A stretch of DNA of 64,000 nt from an uncultured Lachnospiraceae bacterium (GTDB lineage: Bacteria; Bacillota; Clostridia; Lachnospirales; Lachnospiraceae). Where the stretch lies: positions 1 through 64,000 of the forward strand of contig CABSCP010000014.1 of assembly GCA_902476265.1 (NCBI GenBank). Direction: 5' to 3'. Of the stretch, positions 1 through 7,784 are shown in pieces. Each line of letters starts with the position of its first letter. Position 1 is the stretch's first letter. The translations under genes were made by a program, and so were the position numbers. Under the pieces are notes generated by a model. It saw nothing but the letters and a program-made list of their open reading frames with translations, was not told the DNA's origin and did not search any database.

Positions 1-50
1 TTTTACACGATGATATCCTTTCAGATTTCTGTTTACATTTGGAAGAAATA

Positions 51-69
51 TGATAGGATTATTCTATCA
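51..69. promoter_or_regulatory. Inverted repeat upstream of the GH20 gene, possible operator
   Basis: TGATAG (51-56) and CTATCA (64-69) form a perfect 6-bp inverted repeat around 7 bases. It lies just upstream of the AGGAGG at 81-86 and of the hexosaminidase start. The position suits a repressor site for a sugar-responsive regulator, but no regulator gene is adjacent and the arms are short, so this is tentative. Confidence 0.3.
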
Positions 70-96
70 AGAATACCCCAAGGAGGAAGGCATACT

Positions 97-1935
97 ATGG
101 TGACATGGGCGCTGAAAGAGAGCGGAAAATGGCAGGAACTCATTGAACATGCGGAAGTGAGAGAGCGTGAGAAAGGGCTGGAGGTGAGATTGGCGGACGG
201 AAAAGCGGTCATCTCCTGCAGCAAAAAGGCAGAATATTACAGAGGACTTGGCTGGCTCAGGCAGTGGGTTCTGGAAGGAAAATCCGAAGGTCACAGGGAG
301 GAGAACCCGAAATTTTCCCATCTGACCTATATGGTGGACTGTTCCCGGAATGCCGTCTGCAGTGTGCCCTATCTGAAAAAGCTGCTTTCCTGGATGGCGC
401 TCATGGGATATGACCGCCTGATGCTGTATACCGAAGATACTTATGAAATAGAAGGACGTCCGTTCTTTGGATGGATGAGGGGGCGGTATTCCAAAGACGA
501 AATCCGGGAACTGGACGCATATGCGGACAGTCTGGGGATAGAACTGGTACCCTGCATCCAGACGCTGGCACACCTGAATGCGATTTTCAGATGGCAGACC
601 TTCCGCCCGCTTCATGATACGGCGGATATTCTCAATACGGGAGCGGAGGAAACCTATGCACTGATTGAGGAGATGATCCGTACCTGGGCGGAAAATGTAC
701 ATTCCAGAGTGATCAATCTGGGCATGGATGAAGCGGAGATGATCGGCCGGGGAAATTTCCTGAACCGGTTCGGCTATGAAGAACGGTTTGAAATTATGAG
801 CAGGCATTTGGATAGGGTGCTGAAAATCTGTGAAAAGTACGGCTTTACCTGCATGATGTGGAGCGATATGTTTTTCAAACTGATTTCAAAGGGCGGATAC
901 TATAGCGGCAATGTGGAAATCACGGATGAAATACGGGCGAAAATTCCGCAGAATGTGGAATTGATTTACTGGGATTATTACAGCCGGGATATCGCCGTTT
1001 ATGACCGGATGATAGAAAATCACAAAAAGCTGGCGGGAGAAGTGGCTTTTGCAGGCGGCGCATGGAAATGGAACGGTTTTGCGCCTCTGACGGATCACAG
1101 CATGGAGGCTTCCAGACTGGCGCTTCTTTCCTGTGAAAAATACGGCATAGAAAATGTGATCGTCACCGGCTGGGGCGATGACGGGGGAGAGGCGGCCCAA
1201 TCCGGCGTGCTTCCGGTGCTGATGCTGTATGCGGAAAGCTGTTACGCAGGGCAGAATGAGGACGAATGGCTGGCAGACCGGCTGATGGCCTGCACGGATG
1301 CGTCATATGATGATTTTATGAAACTGCAGCTGCCAAACCTGACGCCGGATAATCCTGCTCCCGGCAGAGTGAGCGTAGGACCCGCCAAATACCTGCTGTA
1401 TCAGGATGTGCTGCTTGGCATTTATGACCGGCATGTGGATATGGAAACTTATCCCGCTCATTTTCAGAAAACAGCGGTGATTTTGGAAGAGGCAGCCCAA
1501 AAGGGCGGCAGCTTTTCAGGGCTGTTCGAAACCATGGCGGCGCTGAGCCGGGTGTTGGAATATAAATGTGATCTGGGAATTCAGATCCGCCAGGCCTATC
1601 AGAACAGAGACCGGATTTACTTAAAAGCGCTGGCAGAGCGGACGCTGGAAACGGCCGGGAAAGTGGGGGTTTTTAAACAGAAGCTCCGCGCTTTGTGGTT
1701 TGCAGAAAACAAACCCTTTGGCTGGGAAGTACAGGATATCCGCCTGGGCGGTCTGCAGGCTCGGCTGGTTTCGGCCGCAGAACGCATCACGGAATACCTG
1801 CAGGGGAAGACAGAACGGCTGGAGGAACTGGAAGAAGACAGGCTGCTTTTGGATGAGCGGGAAAATCCGGGCTTTCAGACCCTTCCTCTGTCCGATAATA
1901 ACTGGAAGGAAATTGTGACGGCCTGTGTGATGTGA
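97..1935 (+). CDS. Family 20 glycoside hydrolase (beta-N-acetylhexosaminidase-like)
   Basis: A 612-residue protein resembling GH20 hexosaminidases, which remove terminal GlcNAc or GalNAc with substrate-assisted catalysis. The TIM-barrel region begins around residue 75 (LTYMVDCSRNAV). The catalytic Asp-Glu pair is D211-E212 in INLGMDEAEMIG. The start at 97 follows AGGAGG at 81-86 with 10 bases between; an upstream in-frame ATG at 10 lacks a site. No signal peptide is seen, so the enzyme is probably cytoplasmic and acts on imported short glycans. A terminator follows directly. Exact substrate is unknown; nagB/nagA and a GlcNAc-type PTS lie at the far end of the window. Confidence 0.85.
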   Translation: MVTWALKESGKWQELIEHAEVREREKGLEVRLADGKAVISCSKKAEYYRGLGWLRQWVLEGKSEGHREENPKFSHLTYMVDCSRNAVCSVPYLKKLLSWMALMGYDRLMLYTEDTYEIEGRPFFGWMRGRYSKDEIRELDAYADSLGIELVPCIQTLAHLNAIFRWQTFRPLHDTADILNTGAEETYALIEEMIRTWAENVHSRVINLGMDEAEMIGRGNFLNRFGYEERFEIMSRHLDRVLKICEKYGFTCMMWSDMFFKLISKGGYYSGNVEITDEIRAKIPQNVELIYWDYYSRDIAVYDRMIENHKKLAGEVAFAGGAWKWNGFAPLTDHSMEASRLALLSCEKYGIENVIVTGWGDDGGEAAQSGVLPVLMLYAESCYAGQNEDEWLADRLMACTDASYDDFMKLQLPNLTPDNPAPGRVSVGPAKYLLYQDVLLGIYDRHVDMETYPAHFQKTAVILEEAAQKGGSFSGLFETMAALSRVLEYKCDLGIQIRQAYQNRDRIYLKALAERTLETAGKVGVFKQKLRALWFAENKPFGWEVQDIRLGGLQARLVSAAERITEYLQGKTERLEELEEDRLLLDERENPGFQTLPLSDNNWKEIVTACVM

Positions 1936-1953
1936 AATGGATCGGAATGACAG

Positions 1954-1989
1954 AAAAGCCCCAAACCAAGAGGAAGGTTGGGGCTTTTT
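1954..1989 (+). terminator. Intrinsic terminator after the GH20 gene
   Basis: AAAAGCCCCA and TGGGGCTTTT pair in a GC-rich stem followed by a T-run. It begins 18 bases after the hexosaminidase stop codon and isolates that gene from the kinase remnant downstream. Confidence 0.85.
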
Positions 1990-2009
1990 CGCTATACTAC
2001 GGAATACAG

Positions 2010-2501
2010 AACAAAAGGAGAGAAGAAAAGGTGAAGCTGGGAACCGCCGCCATGGAAATCATGTATTATTTTGCGGAACAGCTTTTAAAAACGGGGAAAG
2101 CGTTTATTCTGGAAAATAATTTTGAGAATGCCTCAAGGGAAGGGCTGTTGTGCCTTTTGGAAAAATATAATTGTAGCGCAGTCACCATTACTCTGACAGG
2201 GGAGTACCCTGTTGTGTACAGAAGATTTTTGGAAAGAAACGAAAGTCCCGACCGTCATTTGGGGCATGTTGTGAATGACCGCTATCCCCGGAAAGGGAAG
2301 GAGACCGGCTTGAAAACTGAAATTCCCTTTGAGGCGTTTGTGAACGGAATCAAACAGAGGGGAATGGACAGCTTTTGTGCCAACGGCCCTCATATAGTGG
2401 TGGACACCACGGATTTTTCAAAGGTGGACTGGGAAAAGGTGGCGGATCAACTGGAAGCGTTTTTAGAAGGAAAAGGGATTGCATCTTCAAAAAAACCGTG
2501 A
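2010..2501 (+). pseudogene. N-terminally truncated P-loop kinase-like protein
   Basis: The frame encodes about 160 residues resembling the middle and C-terminal part of small P-loop kinases (REEKVKLGTAAMEIMYYFAE, FILENNFE, then an Arg-rich lid VYRRFLERN, then HLGHVVNDRYP). The expected N-terminus with the nucleotide-binding GxxGxGK(S/T) loop is absent; the GH20 terminator occupies its place. A GTG at 2031 with AAAGGAG at 2014-2020 could still start a 156-residue product, but it could not bind ATP by the usual route. The motif reading is direct; the call that it is a deletion remnant is inference from recalled homologues. Confidence 0.6.
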
Positions 2502-2809
2502 TAGACTGTTCTTACATCAAAATCCCAGACTATTTTTCTGATCATTCACAGTCTGGACTTATGCTCATCCATTCTGCGAAGAGCGTATCCTGGCGTTTCA
2601 GCCGAGAATTCAGTTTTGGTGAAAGAAAAACAGGCAGGACAGCGGGAAGCTTCGGTGAAGGATTTTTGGAGGAAGGAGTCAATCTGTTTACACGGAAAGT
2701 GAACGGAAGAGATATTTTTTTCGGTTCACATGCAAATTGCTGTGAGGACATCAACCGGACTGACAACTGCGGTTTCAGCGGCTTTGCCTGTAAAAAGGAA
2801 GGAGCGGAT
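2502..2809. other. 308-base stretch without a convincing gene
   Basis: Between the kinase remnant and the Rpn-like gene. It is open in one plus-strand frame, but that translation (Ser/Phe/Arg-rich) looks unlike a protein and has no start with a ribosome binding site. It may be decayed coding sequence. No promoter or terminator could be called with confidence. Confidence 0.5.
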
Positions 2810-3691
2810 ATGTCAGAGGAGCATATTGCATATCAGAACAAAGACATTACTTCGAAATACCTGGCCGAGTATTTCAGGGAAAAATCATTTTCCGTATATG
2901 GGGTGAAAGTCCCCCGGATCATAGAGGCCATTCCCACAAACCTGCCGGAAATCATAGCCAATGAACTTAGGATCGATCATCTTTTTTTGCTGGAGGACGG
3001 ATCCTACGCTTTGGTGGACTATGAAAGCACTTATGCTGATGAGGATAAGATCAAATATTTAAACTATATTGTCCGCACGCTGAAAAAAAAGCTGAAGGAA
3101 AACGGAATGTTCCCCCGGATCAGAATGATCGTCATTTATACGGCTGACATTAAGCCCGGACGGACAAACCCAGGTCTGGATATCGGATGCCTTCAGTTTT
3201 GTATGGAAGAAGCATTTTTATGCGGTCTGGATTCAGAAGAGATGGAAGGGAGGATTCGGGAGAAACTGGATTGTGGCAAACCGTTGACAGCGGAAGAACA
3301 AATGCAGTTTATCATATTGCCTCTTACCTGGGAAGGAAAAGAGCAGAAGCAGGCTTGTATCAGAAGGTGCTTTGAAATGACGAAAAAGGTTTCGGATGAA
3401 AGGGTACAGCTTTTCCTTTTGTCCGGACTGCTGGTGTTCGCGGATAAGGTGATTGATCAGGATGATTCCAGAAGAATGAAGGAGTGGATTAAAATGACAA
3501 AAGTGGCGAAATTGTTTGAAGAAGAAAAGATAGCGTATGGGGAACAGTTGGCTAAAGAAAAAGAGCAAGAAATGGCGGAAAAAATGCTGCAAAATGGAAT
3601 TCCGGCAGATATCGTGCTTCGGATCGTCACTGTGCTGACGAAAGAAGAGGTGGCACGGTTACAGAAGAACAGGACAGACCTGAATGGATAA
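2810..3691 (+). CDS. Rpn/PD-(D/E)XK nuclease-family protein (transposase-like)
   Basis: A 293-residue protein of the Rpn-like class, recombination-promoting nucleases once annotated as transposases. The nuclease core is RIDHLFLLEDGSYALVDYEST at about residues 57-77, giving D...E-x-T as the likely metal site (D59, E75, T77). The C-terminus is a charged helix (AKEKEQEMAEKMLQNG) followed by an IPADIVLRIVT motif like the short repeats of this family. Start chosen at the ATG preceded by AAGGAAGGAG; the open frame runs further upstream without a better start. No inverted repeats or target duplication were found, so it is not marked as a mobile element. Confidence 0.7.
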   Translation: MSEEHIAYQNKDITSKYLAEYFREKSFSVYGVKVPRIIEAIPTNLPEIIANELRIDHLFLLEDGSYALVDYESTYADEDKIKYLNYIVRTLKKKLKENGMFPRIRMIVIYTADIKPGRTNPGLDIGCLQFCMEEAFLCGLDSEEMEGRIREKLDCGKPLTAEEQMQFIILPLTWEGKEQKQACIRRCFEMTKKVSDERVQLFLLSGLLVFADKVIDQDDSRRMKEWIKMTKVAKLFEEEKIAYGEQLAKEKEQEMAEKMLQNGIPADIVLRIVTVLTKEEVARLQKNRTDLNG

Positions 3692-3705
3692 AATTCATGC
3701 GAATT

Positions 3706-3739
3706 GAGGCCGCAGTCAGCTGCGGCCTCAGCCCTTTTT
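3706..3739. terminator. Bidirectional intrinsic terminator between convergent genes
   Basis: GAGGCCGCAG (3706-3715) and CTGCGGCCTC (3720-3729) form a 10-bp stem followed by a T-rich tract. It separates the Rpn-like gene from the minus-strand membrane protein gene ending at 3749. Confidence 0.85.
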
Positions 3740-3748
3740 AAAAACTTC

Positions 3749-4174
3749 TCAAATTTCTGGATTTTTTCCGCATTCCTTCTTTTTATCTCCCATGATCACC
3801 CTTTCAAATAGCAGGCCTACTCCGAACCAGGCAGGCGCAAAATCCAGTCGGATCACCTGGTTTATATTCCAGCCGGAGCGGTCATAGCGCCAGGGGCAAC
3901 AGCCTTTTTGTTCCAGAAATTTGCCGCTGGCATATTCCGCGGTAAAAATACAGGTCATGTACACAAGACCCCGCACGATCCAATGAAAGCCGGACAGCAG
4001 AATGCATAAAGGGCGCAGCAGGCAGGCAGCGCCGTAGATCGGGAACATAAAAACGGAAGTATGACCGGTGAGCGTCGGTTCCCTCCTGCGGAAAGAATCA
4101 AAAGATGTCACCAGTATTTCAATGCACCAGCCAATGATGCCGCATTTGATAAAATCTTTTCCTAATTTTTTCAT
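3749..4174 (-). CDS. CmpB-type integral membrane protein (putative ABC transporter permease family)
   Basis: A 141-residue hydrophobic protein with features of the PF06541 family (putative ABC-transporter type IV, CmpB): an N-terminal membrane helix (CGIIGWCIEILVTS), then a conserved FPIYGAA segment and further hydrophobic stretches. Function in the family is not established. Its start is at 4174 on the minus strand, divergent from folB-folK. The C-terminal tail is short and charged (DKKKECGKN). It stands alone on the minus strand with a shared terminator. Confidence 0.65.
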   Translation of the reverse strand: MKKLGKDFIKCGIIGWCIEILVTSFDSFRRREPTLTGHTSVFMFPIYGAACLLRPLCILLSGFHWIVRGLVYMTCIFTAEYASGKFLEQKGCCPWRYDRSGWNINQVIRLDFAPAWFGVGLLFERVIMGDKKKECGKNPEI

Positions 4175-4358
4175 GTTTTTAGTGTTTCCATAACTTCTTT
4201 TTTTATACGAGATATGGTATGATAAGTAAGAAGGTTATATTTTTGGGGGACTTTAACTTTTTAAATGCAGTATTAGCGGCTTAGGTACAGGTGTTGGCGG
4301 TTACACAGGTTGCTGCTTACAGAGGGAACAGCAGCTTGCTTGGAAGGGAGGAAATTCC
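4175..4358. other. Divergent intergenic region upstream of folB-folK
   Basis: This 184-base AT-rich region separates the membrane protein from folB-folK. It contains GCTGCT (4311-4316) and AGCAGC (4330-4335) arms of a possible weak hairpin. TATGAT-like elements are present, but no well-spaced promoter pair could be assigned with certainty. Confidence 0.35.
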
Positions 4359-5168
4359 ATGGATCAGGTTAGAATTGAAAATCTCGAAGTCTATGCATAT
4401 CATGGGGGCACACGGCAGGAAAAAGAACAGGGGCAGGTTTTTTTGATCAGCGCCGTCTTACATCTGGATCTGCGGCTGGCAGGCATGACGGATCAGCTCA
4501 GGCACACGGCGGATTACGGAAAAGTATGCAGTTTTATTGTGAAGTTTATGCGTTCCCGCACCTATCGGCTGATCGAAACAGTAGCGGAGCGCCTGGCGGA
4601 GGAAATTCTGCTGGCATTTCCAAACGTGGAAGAAGTGGAACTGGAGATACGTAAACAGAATGCGCCTATAGAGATCCCGTTCGGCGCAATCAGCGTACAT
4701 ATCTGCCGGAAATGGCATACCGTGTATTTGAGTTTTTCCTCCAACTATGGGGACCGGGAATCCTATATCAATCAGGGCATTGTGATGCTGAAGGAACAAA
4801 AGGGCTGCAGGGTGGAGCAATATTCCAAAGTGTTTGTTTCCGGGACTTCCGAAAACACCTATTACAGCGGCGCATTAAAACTGCGCACACTCTGTACACC
4901 GTGGGAACTGCGCAATCTGCTCACAGGCATAGAGGAGCGGACAGGGAGAATTCCTAATGACTATCGCGCCCCCCGCACTCTTGATCTGGATATCCTTTTT
5001 TATGACGATGCGATCATCCAGAGTGAAGAACTCAGCATTCCACATCTGGATATGGAAAACCGGGAATATGTGCTGGTACCGCTGGCACAGATTGCGGGCT
5101 TTTTCAGGCATCCGGCCACCGGCAGAAGTGTGGGGCAGATGCTGGAAGAACTCCGGGCGGTAAAATAA
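4359..5168 (+). CDS. folBK: Bifunctional dihydroneopterin aldolase / HPPK (FolB-FolK fusion)
   Basis: A 269-residue fusion for two consecutive steps of tetrahydrofolate synthesis. Residues 1-118 are FolB (YAYHGGTRQEKEQGQVF; ETVAERLAEEIL), cleaving dihydroneopterin to 6-hydroxymethyl-dihydropterin. Residues about 124-269 are FolK, pyrophosphorylating that product; the HPPK signature RAPRTLDLDILFYDD is clear. The usual GSNLGDR turn appears as SSNYGDRE. An AAGGGAGG-type binding site precedes the ATG. No other folate genes are in the window; pheA follows with a 47-base gap. Such fusions are known in Clostridia. Confidence 0.93.
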   Translation: MDQVRIENLEVYAYHGGTRQEKEQGQVFLISAVLHLDLRLAGMTDQLRHTADYGKVCSFIVKFMRSRTYRLIETVAERLAEEILLAFPNVEEVELEIRKQNAPIEIPFGAISVHICRKWHTVYLSFSSNYGDRESYINQGIVMLKEQKGCRVEQYSKVFVSGTSENTYYSGALKLRTLCTPWELRNLLTGIEERTGRIPNDYRAPRTLDLDILFYDDAIIQSEELSIPHLDMENREYVLVPLAQIAGFFRHPATGRSVGQMLEELRAVK

Positions 5169-5215
5169 AAAGGTTATAGGATTTTTTATAAAAAGTGAGA
5201 AAGGAAACGGCACCA

Positions 5216-6340
5216 ATGGACTTATTACAGCTGCGGGAGCAGATTGATTCCATCGACAGCAACATTGTAAAACTGTACGAGGAACGGATGGATGTCTGCA
5301 GACAGGTTGCAGAGTACAAGATTGAAAACGGAAAAAAAGTATTTGACAAAGCGAGAGAGGAAGAAAAGCTGGCGAAGGTGCGGTCGATGACACACAATGA
5401 TTTTAACAGCCATGGCATCACAGAGCTTTTTGAACAGATCATGTCCATGAGCAGGAAACTGCAGTATCAGCTTTTGAATGAGAAGGGACAGACCGGCAGA
5501 CTGCCCTTTATCCCGGTGGAAAATCTGGATACCCGAAAGGTGCGGGTGGTCTTTCAGGGGGCGGAAGGGGCCTATTCCCAGGCGGCCATGGTGCGTTATT
5601 TCGGTGAACAGATCGACAGCATTCATGTGGACACCTTCCGGGACGCCATGAGCGCCATCGACGAAGGAAGTGCGGATTTTGCCGTGCTTCCCATTGAAAA
5701 TTCCACTGCCGGGATCGTGAATGAAATTTACGATCTGCTGGTGGAGTTTGAAAATTATATTGTGGGGGAACAGATCATCAAAATTGAGCACTGCCTGCTG
5801 GGTGTGCCGGGCACACAGATTGAACAGATCAAAACGGTTTATTCCCATCCCCAGTCACTGATGCAGAGTTCCCGTTATCTGGGCAGCCATAACTGGCAGC
5901 AGATATCCATGCCCAACAATGCCTTCGCGGCCCGCAAAATAGCCGAAGAAAAGCGGACAAATCAGGCGGCGATTGCCAGTGAATATGCAGGAAAGGTTTA
6001 TGGGCTGGAGGTATTGGCCAAACCGGTCAATAACGTATCCTCCAATTCCACCCGGTTCATCATTGTGACGAACCAGAAAATTTATAAAACGGATGCCAGG
6101 AAGGTGAGCATCTGCTTTGAGGTGCCTCATGAGAGCGGTTCCCTTTACCACATGCTTTCCCACTTTATCTATAATAATCTGAATATGACCAAAATAGAGA
6201 GCCGCCCCATCGAAGGGCGTGCGTGGGAGTATAGGTTTTTCGTGGATTTTGAAGGAAACCTGGCGGACAGCGCTGTAAAGAACGCCCTCCGCGGCCTGAG
6301 AGAAGAAGCCTCCCACATGAAAATACTGGGCAACTACTAA
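5216..6340 (+). CDS. pheA: Bifunctional chorismate mutase / prephenate dehydratase (P-protein)
   Basis: A 374-residue P-protein making phenylpyruvate from chorismate. An AroQ-type chorismate mutase occupies about residues 1-85 (LREQIDSIDSNIVKLYEERM), the prephenate dehydratase about 100-280 (FQGAEGAYSQAA, LPIENSTAGIVNEIYDLL, NNVSSNSTRF), and a phenylalanine-sensing ACT domain the last 85 (SGSLYHMLSHF, IESRPIEGRAWEYRFFVDF). The ESRP motif used for Phe feedback is intact. Start set at ATG 5216, which has GAGAAAGGA upstream; a GTG at 5195 overlaps that site. It may share a transcript with folBK. Confidence 0.95.
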   Translation: MDLLQLREQIDSIDSNIVKLYEERMDVCRQVAEYKIENGKKVFDKAREEEKLAKVRSMTHNDFNSHGITELFEQIMSMSRKLQYQLLNEKGQTGRLPFIPVENLDTRKVRVVFQGAEGAYSQAAMVRYFGEQIDSIHVDTFRDAMSAIDEGSADFAVLPIENSTAGIVNEIYDLLVEFENYIVGEQIIKIEHCLLGVPGTQIEQIKTVYSHPQSLMQSSRYLGSHNWQQISMPNNAFAARKIAEEKRTNQAAIASEYAGKVYGLEVLAKPVNNVSSNSTRFIIVTNQKIYKTDARKVSICFEVPHESGSLYHMLSHFIYNNLNMTKIESRPIEGRAWEYRFFVDFEGNLADSAVKNALRGLREEASHMKILGNY

Positions 6341-6429
6341 GCCGCCGAAGCCGAAGGCGGAGGCGGCGCTACTTCGGAAAAAGCGAAGCGTTTGCGAAGT
6401 TTCCCGAGAAAGGATTTTAAATTGGAATA
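6341..6429. repeat. GC-rich intergenic palindromic element
   Basis: GCCGCC immediately after pheA pairs with GGCGGC about 15 bases later around repeated GCCGAA/GGCGGA units; then ACTTCG pairs with CGAAGT around an AGCGAAGCG core. Two adjacent imperfect hairpins result, unlike the plain terminators elsewhere, with no T-run. Could be a dispersed intergenic repeat. Confidence 0.4.
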
Positions 6430-7743
6430 ATGAGAGCGGAAGAACTGATCGTTTACAAGGATTTTGAAGATGGAGAGCTGTTGACCGACATGGTCTGGCT
6501 CATGGAAAATTACGAGGATGATTTTTATAACCGGCAGGATCTGGCGGGTCTTTTATATGACTGCATGCACCGGCTATTGGAAATGGCGGGCCGGTATGGT
6601 TTTTACGGTAATCTGTGGCACTGTTATCTGACCAATCTTTTGGTGAACAACGAGAACAGCTACAGCCGGGCATGTGAAATCCGGGGGGAAGTGGAAGGCA
6701 CCATCAACAGGGCGGTGCTCCATGACATTGTGATTTTCAAGGAATTTTATGACTATGATTTCCTGAAAATGGCGGAAACGCTGGGCGTGCAGGACTTTGA
6801 CCTGGTGCTTTCCTATGAGAGCAACACCCAGGAGAGCAAGGTTTATAATACCAGGATCAAGGAGCGGATCTGTACCCTGGCGGAAAAGTTCTGCAGGGAC
6901 AATACGCCGGAGGAAATGAAGCATACGCTGACGGAATTTTACCGGGAATACGGCGTGGGCAAATTCGGGCTGCATAAAGCATTCCGGATCGTCCACGATG
7001 AAGAAGGTGTGAGGATCGAGCCGATTTTGAATATCGCCCATGTGAAGTTGGATGACCTTGTGGGCTATGAACTGCAGAAAAAAAAGCTTTTGGACAATAC
7101 GGAAGCTTTTGTGAACGGGAAAAAGGCCAATAACTGTCTGCTGTTCGGCGATGCGGGCACCGGAAAATCTTCCAGCATCAAGGCCATAGCGAATGAATAT
7201 TATGCAAAAGGTTTACGGATTATAGAAGTATACAAGCATCAGTTTAAAGATTTAAACGATGTGATCGCCCAGATTAAGAACCGGAATTATAAATTTATCA
7301 TCTATATGGATGATTTAAGCTTTGAAGAATTTGAAATAGAGTATAAATATCTGAAAGCAGTGATCGAAGGCGGGCTGGAAAAAAAGCCGAAAAACGTGCT
7401 GATTTATGCCACTTCCAACCGGCGCCATCTGATCCGGGAAAGCTTCCGGGACAAGGAAGAAAGGGACGAGGAACTGCATACCAACGACACGGTACAGGAA
7501 AAGCTATCCCTGGTATCCCGTTTCGGCGTGACCATCTATTTCGGATCGCCGGATAAAAAACAGTTCCAGGGTATTGTAAAGGCGTTGGCGCAGCGCTATG
7601 ACATCCGGATGCCGGAAGAGGAACTTTTCCTGATGGCAAATCGATGGGAACTGTCCCACGGAGGACTGTCCGGACGGACGGCGCAGCAGTTCATCGATTA
7701 TCTGCTGGGGCAATCAAAAACCCTGCCCCAGGCAGCGGAGTAA
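6430..7743 (+). CDS. DUF815-type AAA ATPase
   Basis: A 437-residue protein with a C-terminal P-loop ATPase of the DUF815 (PF05673) type. Walker A is LLFGDAGTGKSSS at about residue 238; Walker B is FIIYMDDLSF; an ATSNRRHLI sensor segment follows. The N-terminal 200 residues are helical and unassigned (YGFYGNLWHCYLTNLL). The cellular role of the family is not established. It is followed by ppx with a 41-base gap, so an operon with the polyphosphate genes is likely. Confidence 0.85.
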   Translation: MRAEELIVYKDFEDGELLTDMVWLMENYEDDFYNRQDLAGLLYDCMHRLLEMAGRYGFYGNLWHCYLTNLLVNNENSYSRACEIRGEVEGTINRAVLHDIVIFKEFYDYDFLKMAETLGVQDFDLVLSYESNTQESKVYNTRIKERICTLAEKFCRDNTPEEMKHTLTEFYREYGVGKFGLHKAFRIVHDEEGVRIEPILNIAHVKLDDLVGYELQKKKLLDNTEAFVNGKKANNCLLFGDAGTGKSSSIKAIANEYYAKGLRIIEVYKHQFKDLNDVIAQIKNRNYKFIIYMDDLSFEEFEIEYKYLKAVIEGGLEKKPKNVLIYATSNRRHLIRESFRDKEERDEELHTNDTVQEKLSLVSRFGVTIYFGSPDKKQFQGIVKALAQRYDIRMPEEELFLMANRWELSHGGLSGRTAQQFIDYLLGQSKTLPQAAE

Positions 7744-7784
7744 TCAAACCCCGCTGCTTACGGGAATCAAACAGGAGCGTAAGA

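Noticed and set aside
2375..2809. 145-codon upstream extension of the Rpn-like gene
   Set aside because: No start with a ribosome binding site, low-complexity Ser/Arg/Phe translation; the ATG at 2810 has a good site.
2810..3691. Complete insertion sequence around the Rpn-like gene
   Set aside because: No terminal inverted repeats or target duplication could be seen, and Rpn-like proteins are not usually carried as classical insertion sequences.
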